64,000 nucleotides of DNA, taken from the NCBI RefSeq assembly GCF_018619435.1, contig NZ_JAHFZF010000004.1:141389-205388 (forward strand). The letters are read 5' to 3'. The translations under genes were made by a program, and so were the position numbers. Position 1 is the stretch's first letter, and every line of letters starts with the position of its first letter. Source of the DNA: Rhodoferax sp. U11-2br. GTDB lineage: Bacteria; Pseudomonadota; Gammaproteobacteria; Burkholderiales; Burkholderiaceae_C. The notes beneath the pieces were generated by a model, which was not told the DNA's origin, did not search any database, and saw nothing but the letters and a program-made list of their open reading frames with translations. Positions 53,945 to 62,651 of this stretch are shown here, in pieces.

Positions 53945-54032
53945 CGTTGTTGCGGTGCAGCAAATTGCCACGGTTAAACTCCTGCTGTTAACAGTTTGTT
54001 CATCAAACTGACTTATTCCCCAAGGAGATACC

Positions 54033-54680
54033 GTGTTTTTTGGCAAGCTGCTTCCGCGAGATACCAATTTTTTCACCATGTTCAACCAGCATGCCGACCA
54101 CATTGTGGTGGCGGCCAAGGCTTTTTCGAACTTGGTGGCCAACTACAGCGACGTTGAGCTGCGTGAGAAGTACCACCGCGAAGTCAACCATGCCGAAGGT
54201 GCGGCAGACCGTGTCACCCACGAGGTCAACAAAGCCATTCACAAAACCTTCATTACACCGATTGACCGTGAACAAATCCATGGCCTGATCAACACCATGG
54301 ATGACGTGGCCGATTTGATTCAGGACTCGGCCGAAACCATGGCCTTGTACGACATCCACCACATGACGGACGAGATCAAGCGGTTGACCGACTTGAGTGT
54401 CAAATGTTGTGAGCGTTTGCGTGATGCGGTGTATTTGCTGAGCAAGATCGCCGAAGCAACCACCGCTGAAGCCGCTCTGAAGACCTGTGATGAGATCGAC
54501 AAACTGGAGAGTGACGCAGACCGTGTCTTGCGCACTGCAATGAGTAAGTTGTTCCGCGAAGAACCTGATGTGCGTGAGCTGATCAAGCTCAAGGCCATTT
54601 ATGAATTGTTGGAAACCATCACCGACCGCTGTGAGGACGTGGCCAATCTGATCGAGGGCATCATCCTCGAGAATTCCTGA
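54033..54680 (+). CDS. DUF47 family protein, Pit-associated
   Basis: The 215-residue, all-helical protein (FGKLLPRDTNFFTMFNQHADHIVVAAKAF) belongs to the DUF47/PhoU-like group, which is usually encoded just before a Pit phosphate transporter and is thought to modulate it. The start is a GTG at 54033, preceded by an AAGGAGATACC ribosome site, which decides the start. The pit gene begins 20 bases after its stop, so the pair is an operon. Confidence 0.93.
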   Translation: MFFGKLLPRDTNFFTMFNQHADHIVVAAKAFSNLVANYSDVELREKYHREVNHAEGAADRVTHEVNKAIHKTFITPIDREQIHGLINTMDDVADLIQDSAETMALYDIHHMTDEIKRLTDLSVKCCERLRDAVYLLSKIAEATTAEAALKTCDEIDKLESDADRVLRTAMSKLFREEPDVRELIKLKAIYELLETITDRCEDVANLIEGIILENS

Positions 54681-54700
54681 TCAACGGTGGCACTTTAGTT

Positions 54701-55711
54701 ATGGAAACTGTGCAAACCGCTGCGTGGGTGGTCGTCGTCCTGGTGTTGATGGCGGTGGTGTTCGACTTCATGAACGGGTTTCATGATGCCGCCAACTCCA
54801 TCGCCACGGTGGTCTCCACCGGTGTGCTCAAGCCTGGTCAGGCCGTTGTTTTTGCGGCATTTTTTAATGTCGTTGCCATCTTCATTTTTCACTTGAGTGT
54901 GGCTGCTACCGTTGGCAAGGGCACGGTCCTGCCCGGCATTGTGGACACCCATGTGGTGTTTGGGGCGCTTGTGGGGGCCATCACCTGGAATTTCATCACC
55001 TGGTATTACGGTATTCCGAGCAGTTCATCCCATGCCCTGATTGGCGGGATTGCCGGGGCCGCGATTGCCAAAGCCGGTGTGGCGTCCTTGATCATCTCGG
55101 GCATCATGAAGACTGTGATCTTCATCTTTGTGTCGCCTTTGCTGGGGTTCCTGCTGGGCTCCATCATGATGGTATTGGTGTCGTGGCTGTGCCGAGACTA
55201 TCGTCCCCTGAAGGTCGACAAATGGTTTCGGCGACTGCAACTGGTTTCCGCCGGTGCCTATAGCCTCGGGCATGGTGGCAACGACGCGCAGAAGACCATT
55301 GGCATCATCTGGATGCTGCTGATTGCCACGGGGTATGCGCAGGCGGGCGACAGTTCTCCGCCGAACTGGGTGGTGGTTATTTGTTATTCGGCCATCGGGA
55401 TGGGCACCATGCTGGGTGGCTGGCGCATCGTGAAAACCATGGGCCAGAAGATCACCAAGCTCAAGCCGGTGGGTGGGTTTTGTGCCGAGACCGGTGGCGC
55501 GCTGACACTGTTTTTGGCAACCGCGATGGGCGTTCCGGTGTCCACCACCCACACCATCACCGGTGCCATTGTGGGTGTGGGCTCCACACGGCGCGCCAGC
55601 GCGGTGCGCTGGGGTGTTGCCGGCAACATCATCTGGGCTTGGATTCTGACCATCCCGGCCAGCGCTTTTGTGGCTGCGGTGGCCTACTGGATCAGCCTGC
55701 AGGTGTTCTAG
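54701..55711 (+). CDS. pit: Low-affinity inorganic phosphate transporter (PiT family)
   Basis: This 336-residue inner-membrane transporter takes up metal-phosphate in symport with protons. The PiT signature FDFMNGFHDAANSIATVVSTGVL is at residues 20-42 and its repeat GGNDAQKTIGIIWMLL in the middle; WYGIPSSSSHALIGGIAGA and GVPVSTTHTITGAIVGVG are the two family substrate motifs. About ten hydrophobic segments are seen. It follows the DUF47 gene and ends 17 bases before a convergent acetyltransferase gene. Confidence 0.95.
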   Translation: METVQTAAWVVVVLVLMAVVFDFMNGFHDAANSIATVVSTGVLKPGQAVVFAAFFNVVAIFIFHLSVAATVGKGTVLPGIVDTHVVFGALVGAITWNFITWYYGIPSSSSHALIGGIAGAAIAKAGVASLIISGIMKTVIFIFVSPLLGFLLGSIMMVLVSWLCRDYRPLKVDKWFRRLQLVSAGAYSLGHGGNDAQKTIGIIWMLLIATGYAQAGDSSPPNWVVVICYSAIGMGTMLGGWRIVKTMGQKITKLKPVGGFCAETGGALTLFLATAMGVPVSTTHTITGAIVGVGSTRRASAVRWGVAGNIIWAWILTIPASAFVAAVAYWISLQVF

Positions 55712-55728
55712 GGCTTGTGAGTCTGGTG

Positions 55729-56250
55729 TTACTCGGGTGCTGTGGTGTTGCCCAAGCCCAGTGCTCTGTCCATCAGCACCACATCCAGCCAGCGGTCAAA
55801 CTTCCAGCCGCAGGCCTCCAGGATGCCCACATGGCGGAAACCTGCGCTGCGATGCACCCCAATGGACCCAGCATTGGCTGAATCACCGATCACCGCAATC
55901 ATTTTGCGCACACCAGCCAGCTCGGCCTGGCGCAAGAGCTCTGCCATCAGGGCTCGGCCCAAACCGCTGCCAGCAGCCTCGGGCGCGATGTAAATCGAGT
56001 CCTCTGCTGAGAACCGGTAGGCCGGTCTTGGCTTGAACCAGTTGCAATAGGCATAACCCAGAACCCGCTCACCGTCGGCGGCCACCAGATAGGGCAGGCC
56101 TTTGTTGATCACATCGGCACGGCGTTGCGCTATGTCGTTTTCGCTCGGTGGTTCGACCTCAAAGGTGCCGGTGCCGTGCAACACGTGGTGGGCATAAATG
56201 GCGGTGATGTGGGGGATGTCGTCGAGGGTGCTGGGGCGAATGGTTGGCAT
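55729..56250 (-). CDS. GNAT-family N-acetyltransferase (phosphinothricin-like)
   Basis: The 173-residue protein starts MPTIRPSTLDDIPHITAIYAHHVLHGTGTFE and contains the acetyl-CoA loop IAPEAAGSGLGRALM (Q/RxxGxG/A-like) and AVIGDSANAGSIGVHRSAGF, as in the phosphinothricin/methionine-sulfone acetyltransferase group (E. coli MnaT type). The ATG at 56250 was chosen over a frame 30 codons longer, which would run into the rpsP promoter. Substrate is probably an amino acid analogue. It is divergent from rpsP. Confidence 0.9.
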   Translation of the reverse strand: MPTIRPSTLDDIPHITAIYAHHVLHGTGTFEVEPPSENDIAQRRADVINKGLPYLVAADGERVLGYAYCNWFKPRPAYRFSAEDSIYIAPEAAGSGLGRALMAELLRQAELAGVRKMIAVIGDSANAGSIGVHRSAGFRHVGILEACGWKFDRWLDVVLMDRALGLGNTTAPE

Positions 56251-56270
56251 GGTGTTGGAACAGATATAAT
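56244..56270 (+). promoter_or_regulatory. Promoter of the rpsP-rimM-trmD-rplS operon
   Basis: A perfect TATAAT (56265-56270) stands about 110 bases before rpsP. A -35-like TTGGCA (56244-56249) is 15 bases upstream, or TGGTTG at 18 bases; the exact -35 is uncertain. The -35 region overlaps the start of the divergent acetyltransferase gene. Confidence 0.6.
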
Positions 56271-56380
56271 ACTGGGTTGTCTGACGTGTCGCTGGCCGGG
56301 TGGTCAAGTCGCGTGTCTCAAACGTCGGGCTCGGTGCCAATTTTCGTGGAATTCAAAAGCCACTTCCCAAAGGATCAATT

Positions 56381-56632
56381 ATGGTCGTCATTCGACTCGC
56401 CCGTGGCGGTGCTAAGGCTCGCCCGTTCTTCAATATCGTGGTTGCTGACAAGCGCACCCGTCGTGATGGTCGCTTCATTGAACGCATCGGTTTTTACAAC
56501 CCGATCGCCACTGCCAATGAAGAAAGCATCCGTATCGCCCAGGACCGCCTGACCTACTGGCGCAGTGTTGGTGCTCAAGCGTCGCCCACTGTGGAGCGTT
56601 TGGTGAACCAGGCTGCCAAAAAAGCTGCCTGA
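56381..56632 (+). CDS. rpsP: 30S ribosomal protein S16
   Basis: S16 (83 residues) is an early 30S assembly protein. The sequence [41 protein letters not shown] is diagnostic. A GGATCAATT ribosome site precedes the ATG. It is the first gene of rpsP-rimM-trmD-rplS; rimM starts eight bases after the stop. Confidence 0.98.
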   Translation: MVVIRLARGGAKARPFFNIVVADKRTRRDGRFIERIGFYNPIATANEESIRIAQDRLTYWRSVGAQASPTVERLVNQAAKKAA

Positions 56633-56640
56633 GAGTGAGT

Positions 56641-57204
56641 ATGCTGCCCGGCCTTGAGGCTGCCGAACTGCCGGCAGACGCCATCGAAGTCGGGCGCATC
56701 GCAGACGCCTGGGGCGTCAAGGGCTGGTTCAAGGTCCTGCCTTATAGCGCCGATCCCGAGGCGCTTTTTTCTTCCAAGCGCTGGTTCCTGCTGCCCACCG
56801 AGAAAGGTGTCAAAACCTTTGACGGTGTTGGGCAGCTCAAAATCAAAGAAGCCAAACCCCATTCGGACACCGTGGTGGCCTCTGCGCACGAGGTGGATGA
56901 CCGCACTGCGGCCGATGCTCTGCGTGGTGCGCGTATTTTTATCGCCAAGTCGAGTTTTCCGACACCTCAGAAAGATGAGTATTACTGGGTCGACTTGATC
57001 GGGCTGGCTGTGGTCAACCGTGAGGGTCTGAGCCTGGGGCAAGTCTCTGAACTGCTGTCCACCGGCCCACAAACCGTGCTCGTGATGCAGGATCAGGTTA
57101 ACGGCCAGACCCTGCAGCGGATGATTCCTTTTGTCGCGGCCTATGTCGATGATGTGGATCTGGCTGCCCGACGCATCCTAGTGGACTGGCAACCCGACTA
57201 CTGA
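56641..57204 (+). CDS. rimM: Ribosome maturation factor RimM
   Basis: RimM (187 residues) helps fold the 30S head and binds S19. The N-terminal barrel shows VGRIADAWGVKGWFKVLPYS, the family hallmark; the PRC-like C-terminal barrel has EYYWVDLIGLAVVNREG and MIPFVAAYVDDVDLAARRILVDW. A GTG two codons earlier is an alternative start. It is followed after 10 bases by trmD. Confidence 0.96.
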   Translation: MLPGLEAAELPADAIEVGRIADAWGVKGWFKVLPYSADPEALFSSKRWFLLPTEKGVKTFDGVGQLKIKEAKPHSDTVVASAHEVDDRTAADALRGARIFIAKSSFPTPQKDEYYWVDLIGLAVVNREGLSLGQVSELLSTGPQTVLVMQDQVNGQTLQRMIPFVAAYVDDVDLAARRILVDWQPDY

Positions 57205-57214
57205 GGCACACATC

Positions 57215-57958
57215 ATGCAATTTGATGTGGTCACGCTTTTTCCTGAGCTGTTTGCCCCGTTTTTGACGACCGGGATCACCCGACGTGCGTTTGAATCAGG
57301 CCAGGTCAAGGTCAAGCTGAGCAATCCCCGCGACTATGCCGAAGGCAATTACCGTCGGGTCGATGACCGGCCGTTTGGCGGGGGGCCGGGCATGGTCATG
57401 ATGGCTGAGCCGTTGTCGCACTGTGTGGCACGTCTGCGTGAGGAGCGGGCTGATGACGCCCCGGTGGTGTTGTTTTCCCCTATCGGTCAGCCTCTGACCC
57501 ACACCGCGGTCACCCGCTGGGCCCGCAGTCAGGGGGCGATCTTGTTGTGTGGTCGTTACGAGGGGCTGGACCAGCGTTTTATCGACACCCATGTGACCGA
57601 GCAGATCAGCTTGGGTGATTTTGTGCTGTCGGGTGGCGAGATTGCAGCCATGGCCCTGCTCGATGCGGTGGCACGGCTACAACCAGGTGTGCTCAGTGAT
57701 GCGGACAGCCATGCCCAGGACAGCTTCAACCCGGCGCTGGACGGTTTGCTGGACTGCCCGCACTACACCCGCCCTGAGGTCTGGCAGGGCAGGGCTGTTC
57801 CCGAGGTGCTGTTATCGGGCCACCACCTGCGTATTGAACGCTGGCGGCGTGACCAACGTTTGATACTGACAGCCAGACTGCGTCCGGATGTGCTGGCCCA
57901 AGCCCGACAAGCCGGTTTGCTGAGCTCCGAAGACGAGGCTGTGCTGCTCAGGCTATAA
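57215..57958 (+). CDS. trmD: tRNA (guanine(37)-N1)-methyltransferase
   Basis: TrmD (247 residues) methylates G37 next to the anticodon and so prevents frameshifts. The start MQFDVVTLFPELF, the DDRPFGGGPGMVMM loop, and the knotted SAM site LCGRYEGLDQRFI with LGDFVLSGGEIAAM are all present; the C terminus RPDVLAQARQAGLLS is a small helical domain. A 100-base gap separates it from rplS. Confidence 0.97.
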   Translation: MQFDVVTLFPELFAPFLTTGITRRAFESGQVKVKLSNPRDYAEGNYRRVDDRPFGGGPGMVMMAEPLSHCVARLREERADDAPVVLFSPIGQPLTHTAVTRWARSQGAILLCGRYEGLDQRFIDTHVTEQISLGDFVLSGGEIAAMALLDAVARLQPGVLSDADSHAQDSFNPALDGLLDCPHYTRPEVWQGRAVPEVLLSGHHLRIERWRRDQRLILTARLRPDVLAQARQAGLLSSEDEAVLLRL

Positions 57959-58059
57959 TAGCAGGCTAACCGATCCTCTGCGGGGCCGCTCAAGCGCATG
58001 TCGCCTTGGGCCTGTGTCAATCCTGATACTGGCGCTTGCAAGATCATTTGAGGTCTTTT

Positions 58060-58440
58060 ATGAATCTGATTCAAATCCTTGAGCAAGAAGAAATTGCTCG
58101 TCTGAACAAGACAGTGCCCGACTTTGGCCCTGGTGACACCGTGGTTGTCAGCCTGAATGTGGTTGAAGGTACGCGCAAACGTGTCCAGGCCTATGAAGGT
58201 GTCGTGATTGCCAAGCGCAACCGCGGTCTCAACAGCGGCTTCACCGTTCGCAAGATCTCCAGCGGCGAAGGTGTTGAACGTACGTTCCAAACCTACAGCC
58301 CGCTGATCGCCAGCATCGAAGTCAAGCGCCGTGGTGACGTGCGCCGTGCCAAGCTGTACTACTTGCGCGACCGCAGCGGCAAGTCGGCACGTATCAAGGA
58401 AAAACTGCCGGCCCGCAAGGTCGCGGTTGTGGCCGCATAA
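58060..58440 (+). CDS. rplS: 50S ribosomal protein L19
   Basis: L19 (126 residues) lies at the interface of the subunits. Motifs: [34 protein letters not shown] and [24 protein letters not shown] then [13 protein letters not shown]. The ATG at 58060 is the family start. It is the last gene of the operon and is followed by a strong terminator. Confidence 0.98.
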   Translation: MNLIQILEQEEIARLNKTVPDFGPGDTVVVSLNVVEGTRKRVQAYEGVVIAKRNRGLNSGFTVRKISSGEGVERTFQTYSPLIASIEVKRRGDVRRAKLYYLRDRSGKSARIKEKLPARKVAVVAA

Positions 58441-58460
58441 GGCAGCCCATGCCTCCCAAA

Positions 58461-58493
58461 AAACCGCCTGCTGGTGACAGTGGCGGTTTTTTT
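58461..58493 (+). terminator. Intrinsic terminator after rplS
   Basis: AAACCGCC and GGCGGTTT pair over eight bases around a 13-base loop and run into seven T. The stem starts 20 bases after the rplS stop. Confidence 0.92.
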
Positions 58494-58513
58494 ACGTCTG
58501 CGTGTGAGCTTTC

Positions 58514-59188
58514 ATGACTTCCGCACCCGTGATGGACCCTCGCCAGGTGCCGGTGATTCAGGTGGACACCCATTTGCCCCCAGTGCCTGTAGCCAGGCTG
58601 CAGCCCGATGCCTTGCGTCAGCGTTTTTTGGCGCCCCCGGTTTGGCAACCTGAGTTGGTGGTTGAAAGAAAATTCATGGACCGCGCGCCGATGCACGCGG
58701 CGGTGCTGATACCCATCGTGATGCACACGGAACCCACCGTGCTGCTGACCCAGCGTCCCGCGCACATGTCCACCCATGCAGGACAGATCGCTTTTCCGGG
58801 TGGCAAGGTCGATGCAGAGGATGTTGATGCCATCGCCGCCGCCCGGCGCGAAGCCTATGAGGAAGTCGGGCTGGCACCGGATGGGCTGGAAGTGCTGGGT
58901 CAGTTGCCGCTCTACACCACCGGTTCTGCATTTTTGGTAACCCCGGTGGTGGCACTACTGCAACCCGGCCTGCGCCTGCAGCCCAATGCCGATGAAGTGT
59001 CGGATGTGTTCGAGGTGCCGCTCTCCTTCCTGATGGACCCGGCCCATCACCATCACCATCAGCTGCTGTGGCAGGGGGTGGAGCGTCACTGGTTGTCCAT
59101 GCCATATCAGGACGGCTCGCAGGAGCGGTACATCTGGGGTGCCACCGCAGGCATGCTGCGTAACTTTTACCGGTTTTTGAGCGCCTGA
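58514..59188 (+). CDS. Nudix hydrolase, CoA pyrophosphatase-like (NudL type)
   Basis: The 224-residue enzyme has a full Nudix box GGKVDAEDVDAIAAARREAYEEVGL near residues 95-120 and the CoA-pyrophosphatase pattern before it (LLTQRPAHMSTHAGQIAFPGG). It probably hydrolyses CoA or acyl-CoA, or acts as a housecleaning enzyme. A run of five His in DPAHHHHHQLLW is natural and sits in a loop. It starts 21 bases after the rplS terminator. Confidence 0.9.
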   Translation: MTSAPVMDPRQVPVIQVDTHLPPVPVARLQPDALRQRFLAPPVWQPELVVERKFMDRAPMHAAVLIPIVMHTEPTVLLTQRPAHMSTHAGQIAFPGGKVDAEDVDAIAAARREAYEEVGLAPDGLEVLGQLPLYTTGSAFLVTPVVALLQPGLRLQPNADEVSDVFEVPLSFLMDPAHHHHHQLLWQGVERHWLSMPYQDGSQERYIWGATAGMLRNFYRFLSA

Positions 59189-59226
59189 GGCCAGAGCCAG
59201 CCGGGCGCAGCCGCTATGATCATTGC

Positions 59227-60198
59227 ATGAGCTTCATCTCGGTGCTTTTTGCCTTGCTGCTGGAACAGGCGCGGCCTTTGGGTCGTGGCAATCCGATCCA
59301 CATGGCCATGCGGTCTTGGGTGCGCTGGTGCGCGCGCATGCTCGATGCTGGCAAGCCGGTGCATGGCTGGCTGGTCTGGTACTTGGCGGTGGGTGGGCCC
59401 GCACTGGCGGCGCTGCTGATCTACTGGCTGCTGGGTTTTTTTGTCAGCTGGGCGCTGGCGGTGCTCTGGAGTGCGCTGGTGCTCTACACCTCGCTCGGCT
59501 TTCGCCAGTTCAGTTTCCATTTCACCCAGATCCGTGACGCCCTGGCCGAGGGTGACGATGCCAAGGCGCGTCGCCTGCTGGCCGACTGGCAGCACATGGA
59601 TGCCCGCGATCTGCCGCGCACCGAAATCATCGGGCAGGTGATTGAAATCTCGGTATTGGCAGCACACCGCCATGTGTTTGGGGTGCTGGCCTGGTTTTCG
59701 GTGCTGGCGGTGTTGGGACTGGGGCCCACCGGGGCGGTGTTGTACCGCCTGGCCGAGTTTGTCGCCCGTTACTGGCAACACCAAAGTCAGGCGCACCTGC
59801 AACCTGTCAGCCGTGCCGCGCAAGACAATGCCCACCACGCCTGGGCGTTGATGGATTGGGTACCTGCCCGCCTCACCGCCATCAGTTTTGCGGTGGTCGG
59901 CAATTTTGAGGAAGCCATCGACAGCTGGCGGCGCTTCGCCCAGCAAGGCCGCCCCAGCAACGACGGTCTGGTGCTGGCGGCCATGTCGGGTGCGGTGAAC
60001 ATCGCTTTGCGTGGCAGCAGTGCACGTGCTTACATGCCCAGCCCAAGCGCGGCCATGCCGCTGGACGAGGATGTGTCGGCCGGTCGCCCCGGTCCTGAGC
60101 TGCAGCATCTGGCGGTGGTGGTGGGGCTGGTGTGGCGCACCGTGGTCATGTGGGTGCTGATGCTGGCCTTGTTGACGCTGGCCCGGCTGCTGGGCTAG
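59227..60198 (+). CDS. CobD/CbiB-related membrane protein
   Basis: The 323-residue inner-membrane protein begins [20 protein letters not shown] and has four or five hydrophobic segments with soluble parts containing [26 protein letters not shown] and [12 protein letters not shown]. This matches the CobD/CbiB-like family that in betaproteobacteria lies far from cobalamin genes; E. coli AmpE is related in general layout. A true adenosylcobinamide-phosphate synthase role is doubtful, as no cobalamin genes are nearby. It is downstream of the Nudix gene and upstream of a repeat and hisC. Confidence 0.85.
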   Translation: MSFISVLFALLLEQARPLGRGNPIHMAMRSWVRWCARMLDAGKPVHGWLVWYLAVGGPALAALLIYWLLGFFVSWALAVLWSALVLYTSLGFRQFSFHFTQIRDALAEGDDAKARRLLADWQHMDARDLPRTEIIGQVIEISVLAAHRHVFGVLAWFSVLAVLGLGPTGAVLYRLAEFVARYWQHQSQAHLQPVSRAAQDNAHHAWALMDWVPARLTAISFAVVGNFEEAIDSWRRFAQQGRPSNDGLVLAAMSGAVNIALRGSSARAYMPSPSAAMPLDEDVSAGRPGPELQHLAVVVGLVWRTVVMWVLMLALLTLARLLG

Positions 60199-60204
60199 TT
60201 TGTA

Positions 60205-60258
60205 AGAGAAATTGGCCTCTAGCCCTTATGGATAAAGGGCATGTAGCTCTTTATTTTG
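60205..60258 (+). repeat. Dispersed palindromic repeat, intact copy before hisC
   Basis: AGAGAAATTGGCCTCT, AGCCCTTAT, GGATAAAGGGCATGTAGCTCT, then TTATTTT. The arms GCCCTTTAT-like/ATAAAGGGC are kept. It fills the gap between the CobD-like gene and hisC. Confidence 0.9.
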
Positions 60259-60270
60259 AAGTGATTCCTG

Positions 60271-61350
60271 ATGTCGTCGTCCTTCTACAGTCCGGTGTTG
60301 GCGCAGCTGGTGCCGTATTTGCCCGGTGAGCAGCCCAAGATCGAGCGTCTGGTCAAACTCAACACCAACGAGAACCCTTATCCGCCGTCACCCCGTGTGG
60401 TGGCGGCCATCACGCAGGCGGCACAACAGGGCCTGCAGCTTTACCCTGACCCCGAATCGAGCGCCTTGCGCCAGGCCATCGCCACACAGCTTGGGTTGGC
60501 CGAGCAACATGTGTTTGTTGGCAATGGTTCGGACGAGGTGCTGGCACACGCATTTTTTGCCTTCTTCCAGCAGGCGCATCCGCTGCTGATGCCCGACATC
60601 AGCTACAGCTTCTACCAGGTCTACTGTCGGCTCTACGGCATCAGCGCCCAGACCGTGCCCTTGCGTGAGGGTTTGCGCCTGGCCGTGGCCGACTACGCGC
60701 TGGCGCCGGGCCAGTCGGTGGCCGGTGTGGTGGTCGCCAACCCGAATGCGCCGACCGGCATCGGTTTGCCGCTGGCCGACATCGAGCAACTGCTGCAGCT
60801 GCACCCTACATCGGTGGTGCTGGTGGACGAGGCCTATGTCGACTTTGGCGGCCAGAGCGCGGTGCCTTTGATTGCGCGTTATCCGAACCTGCTGGTGGTG
60901 CACACCTTGTCCAAATCGCGCTCACTGGCGGGTTTGCGCATTGGTTACGCCTGTGGCCAGGCGCACCTGATCGAGGCGCTGACGCGGGTCAAAAACAGCT
61001 TCAACTCCTACCCGCTGGACCGCTTGGCGATTGCCGGTGGGGTGGCGGCATTGGAAGACACGGCTTATTTCGAGCGTACCCGCCAGCAGGTGATGAGCAG
61101 CCGTGAAGGCCTGGTGCTGGCCCTCGAAGACCTCGGCTTTGAGGTCTTGCCCTCGCAAGCCAACTATGTGTTTGCCCGGCACCCGTTGTTTGACGCGGCG
61201 ACTTTGGCCGCTGGCCTGCGCTCACATGGCGTGCTGGTGCGCCACTTCAAGCAGCCACGCATCGAGCAGTACCTGCGCATCAGTGTGGGCACACCGCAGC
61301 AATGTGATGCCTTGTTGCAGGCGCTGGCATCGCTGCTGCAAGCGTCGTAG
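60271..61350 (+). CDS. hisC: Histidinol-phosphate aminotransferase
   Basis: HisC (359 residues) converts imidazole-acetol phosphate to histidinol phosphate using PLP. Motifs: [15 protein letters not shown] at the start, [28 protein letters not shown] and the PLP lysine in [22 protein letters not shown] [14 protein letters not shown]. No other his genes are nearby, so this may be a second hisC or serve tyrosine/phenylalanine too. Its stop is seven bases from the convergent rsgA stop. Confidence 0.94.
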   Translation: MSSSFYSPVLAQLVPYLPGEQPKIERLVKLNTNENPYPPSPRVVAAITQAAQQGLQLYPDPESSALRQAIATQLGLAEQHVFVGNGSDEVLAHAFFAFFQQAHPLLMPDISYSFYQVYCRLYGISAQTVPLREGLRLAVADYALAPGQSVAGVVVANPNAPTGIGLPLADIEQLLQLHPTSVVLVDEAYVDFGGQSAVPLIARYPNLLVVHTLSKSRSLAGLRIGYACGQAHLIEALTRVKNSFNSYPLDRLAIAGGVAALEDTAYFERTRQQVMSSREGLVLALEDLGFEVLPSQANYVFARHPLFDAATLAAGLRSHGVLVRHFKQPRIEQYLRISVGTPQQCDALLQALASLLQAS

Positions 61351-61357
61351 TCGCGCT

Positions 61358-62278
61358 TCAGTAACGCCGGATCTGTTTCAGTTCGGCGTACAGCTCACTG
61401 TATATTTTGTAGCGGTTAGCGCTTATTTCACCTGGGCTAGAGGCCGATTCGACCGCAGCCATAACGCCACAACCGGGTTCGTGCAAATGGCTGCAGTTGT
61501 AAAACTTGCAGTGCGCCACATGCGGTTTGAGGTCGGGCATGTAGGCGGCCAGCTGGGCCGGGTCGATGTGGTTCAGCCCAAATTCCTGAAACCCCGGCGA
61601 GTCCAGCAGCGCGGTGGTCTTGTCGCCATCGAGCCAATACCAGGTGGTGCTGGTGGTGGTGTGTTTGCCCGAGTTCAGCGCTTGTGACAGTTCGCCGGTT
61701 TGTGCCAGCGCGCCCGGAATCAGGCTGTTGATCAGCGTGCTTTTGCCCGCGCCCGAGGGGCCCAGCACCAGCGTGGTTTTGCCGCTCAGGCGTTGCAGCA
61801 GGGCGTCCCGGTCGGTCTCGGTTTTGTGCACCATGGCCAGCGGCAATACGTCGTAACCCATCTGCCGGTAGGGCGCCAGCCAGGCCCAGGCACGGGCAAA
61901 GGGTGCGCTCAAATCACTTTTGTTGAGCGCAATGATTGGCGTGATGTGCTGCTCTTCGGCGGCAATCAGTGCGCGCGAGAGTTGGCTGCTGGAGAACTCG
62001 GGTTCGGCCGCGATCAGGATCAGCACCTGGTCCAGGTTGGCGGCAAAGGATTTGGTGCGCACCTCGTCCTGACGGTAAAACAGGTTGCGCCGGGGCTCGA
62101 TTTTCTCGATCGTGCCCTCGTCCTGCGAGGCCTGCCACCACACCCGGTCACCCACCACGCCCTGGCTTTTTTTGCCGCGTGAGTGGCAGATGCGCCGCTC
62201 GCCCAAGGCGCTTTCGACCAGGAAATGGCGGCCATAGTTGGCCACAATCAGGCCGTTTTGCAAGTTGGGTGTCGCCAT
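61358..62278 (-). CDS. rsgA: Small ribosomal subunit GTPase RsgA
   Basis: RsgA (306 residues) is a circularly permuted GTPase that checks 30S maturation. The OB-fold (GLIVANYGRHFLVESALGERRICHSRG) precedes the GTPase motifs in permuted order: ALNKSD (G4), GPSGAGKSTLIN (G1), DSPGFQEFG (G3). The zinc domain follows with HVAHCKFYNCSHLHEPGCGV. The ATG at 62278 overlaps the phhB stop by one base. The last 15 codons overlap a degenerate copy of the dispersed repeat (61402-61449). Confidence 0.96.
   Translation of the reverse strand: MATPNLQNGLIVANYGRHFLVESALGERRICHSRGKKSQGVVGDRVWWQASQDEGTIEKIEPRRNLFYRQDEVRTKSFAANLDQVLILIAAEPEFSSSQLSRALIAAEEQHITPIIALNKSDLSAPFARAWAWLAPYRQMGYDVLPLAMVHKTETDRDALLQRLSGKTTLVLGPSGAGKSTLINSLIPGALAQTGELSQALNSGKHTTTSTTWYWLDGDKTTALLDSPGFQEFGLNHIDPAQLAAYMPDLKPHVAHCKFYNCSHLHEPGCGVMAAVESASSPGEISANRYKIYSELYAELKQIRRY
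61402..61449 (-). repeat. Degenerate copy of the dispersed repeat inside rsgA
   Basis: On the plus strand: ATTTTGTAGCGGT, TAGCGCTTATTTC, ACCTGGGCTAGAGGCCGATTC. The order and the GGGCTAGAGGCC end match intact copies, but the right arm is eroded. It encodes residues near the end of RsgA (SPGEISANRYKIYSE). It could be a real insertion that replaced native codons, or chance similarity. Confidence 0.55.
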
Positions 62279-62604
62279 CAGCTGGCGATGGTCTCGGGCT
62301 GCAGATCGTCCACCCGCTTGGCGCAGGCAAAGTCGGCGGGCGAAATGCCGTGCACGTCGTGGGTACGCCAGCGCACCAGGCATTGGCGCGGTTGCACGAT
62401 CAGCTCGGGGTGGTGGTCTTCGGAATGGGCGATGAAGGCCACCGCGTTCACAAAGGCCACGGTCTGGTAGTAATTGGCAAAACCAAAAGGCTTCTCGATG
62501 GCCAGGCTGTCGCCGTCACCCGAGAGGGTCCAGCCTTCCAGTTTGGCCAGATTTGCTACTATCTCTGTAGCTTTGAGCGCTCGTGTTGTATGGGCTACAC
62601 GCAT
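62278..62604 (-). CDS. phhB: Pterin-4a-carbinolamine dehydratase
   Basis: PhhB (108 residues) recycles the cofactor of phenylalanine hydroxylase and related enzymes. Family core: FGFANYYQTVAFVNAVAFIAHSEDHHPELIVQP with the catalytic His pair, and VRWRTHDVHGISPADFACA. The ATG at 62604 is followed by a segment (62551-62582) with weak similarity to the dispersed repeat, which may again be chance. It overlaps rsgA by one base. Confidence 0.94.
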   Translation of the reverse strand: MRVAHTTRALKATEIVANLAKLEGWTLSGDGDSLAIEKPFGFANYYQTVAFVNAVAFIAHSEDHHPELIVQPRQCLVRWRTHDVHGISPADFACAKRVDDLQPETIAS

Positions 62605-62651
62605 ATTTCCTCACTAAGTTGGCGAGAGTGGTGGCAGTCTTGACGCGCGGC

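Noticed and set aside
59041..59061. Run of histidine codons in the Nudix gene taken as an engineered tag
   Set aside because: It is internal, in a loop, and the surrounding sequence is normal for the family.
62551..62582. A repeat copy in the phhB start region
   Set aside because: Only TAGC-like and GCGCT words match, without the palindromic core; likely chance.
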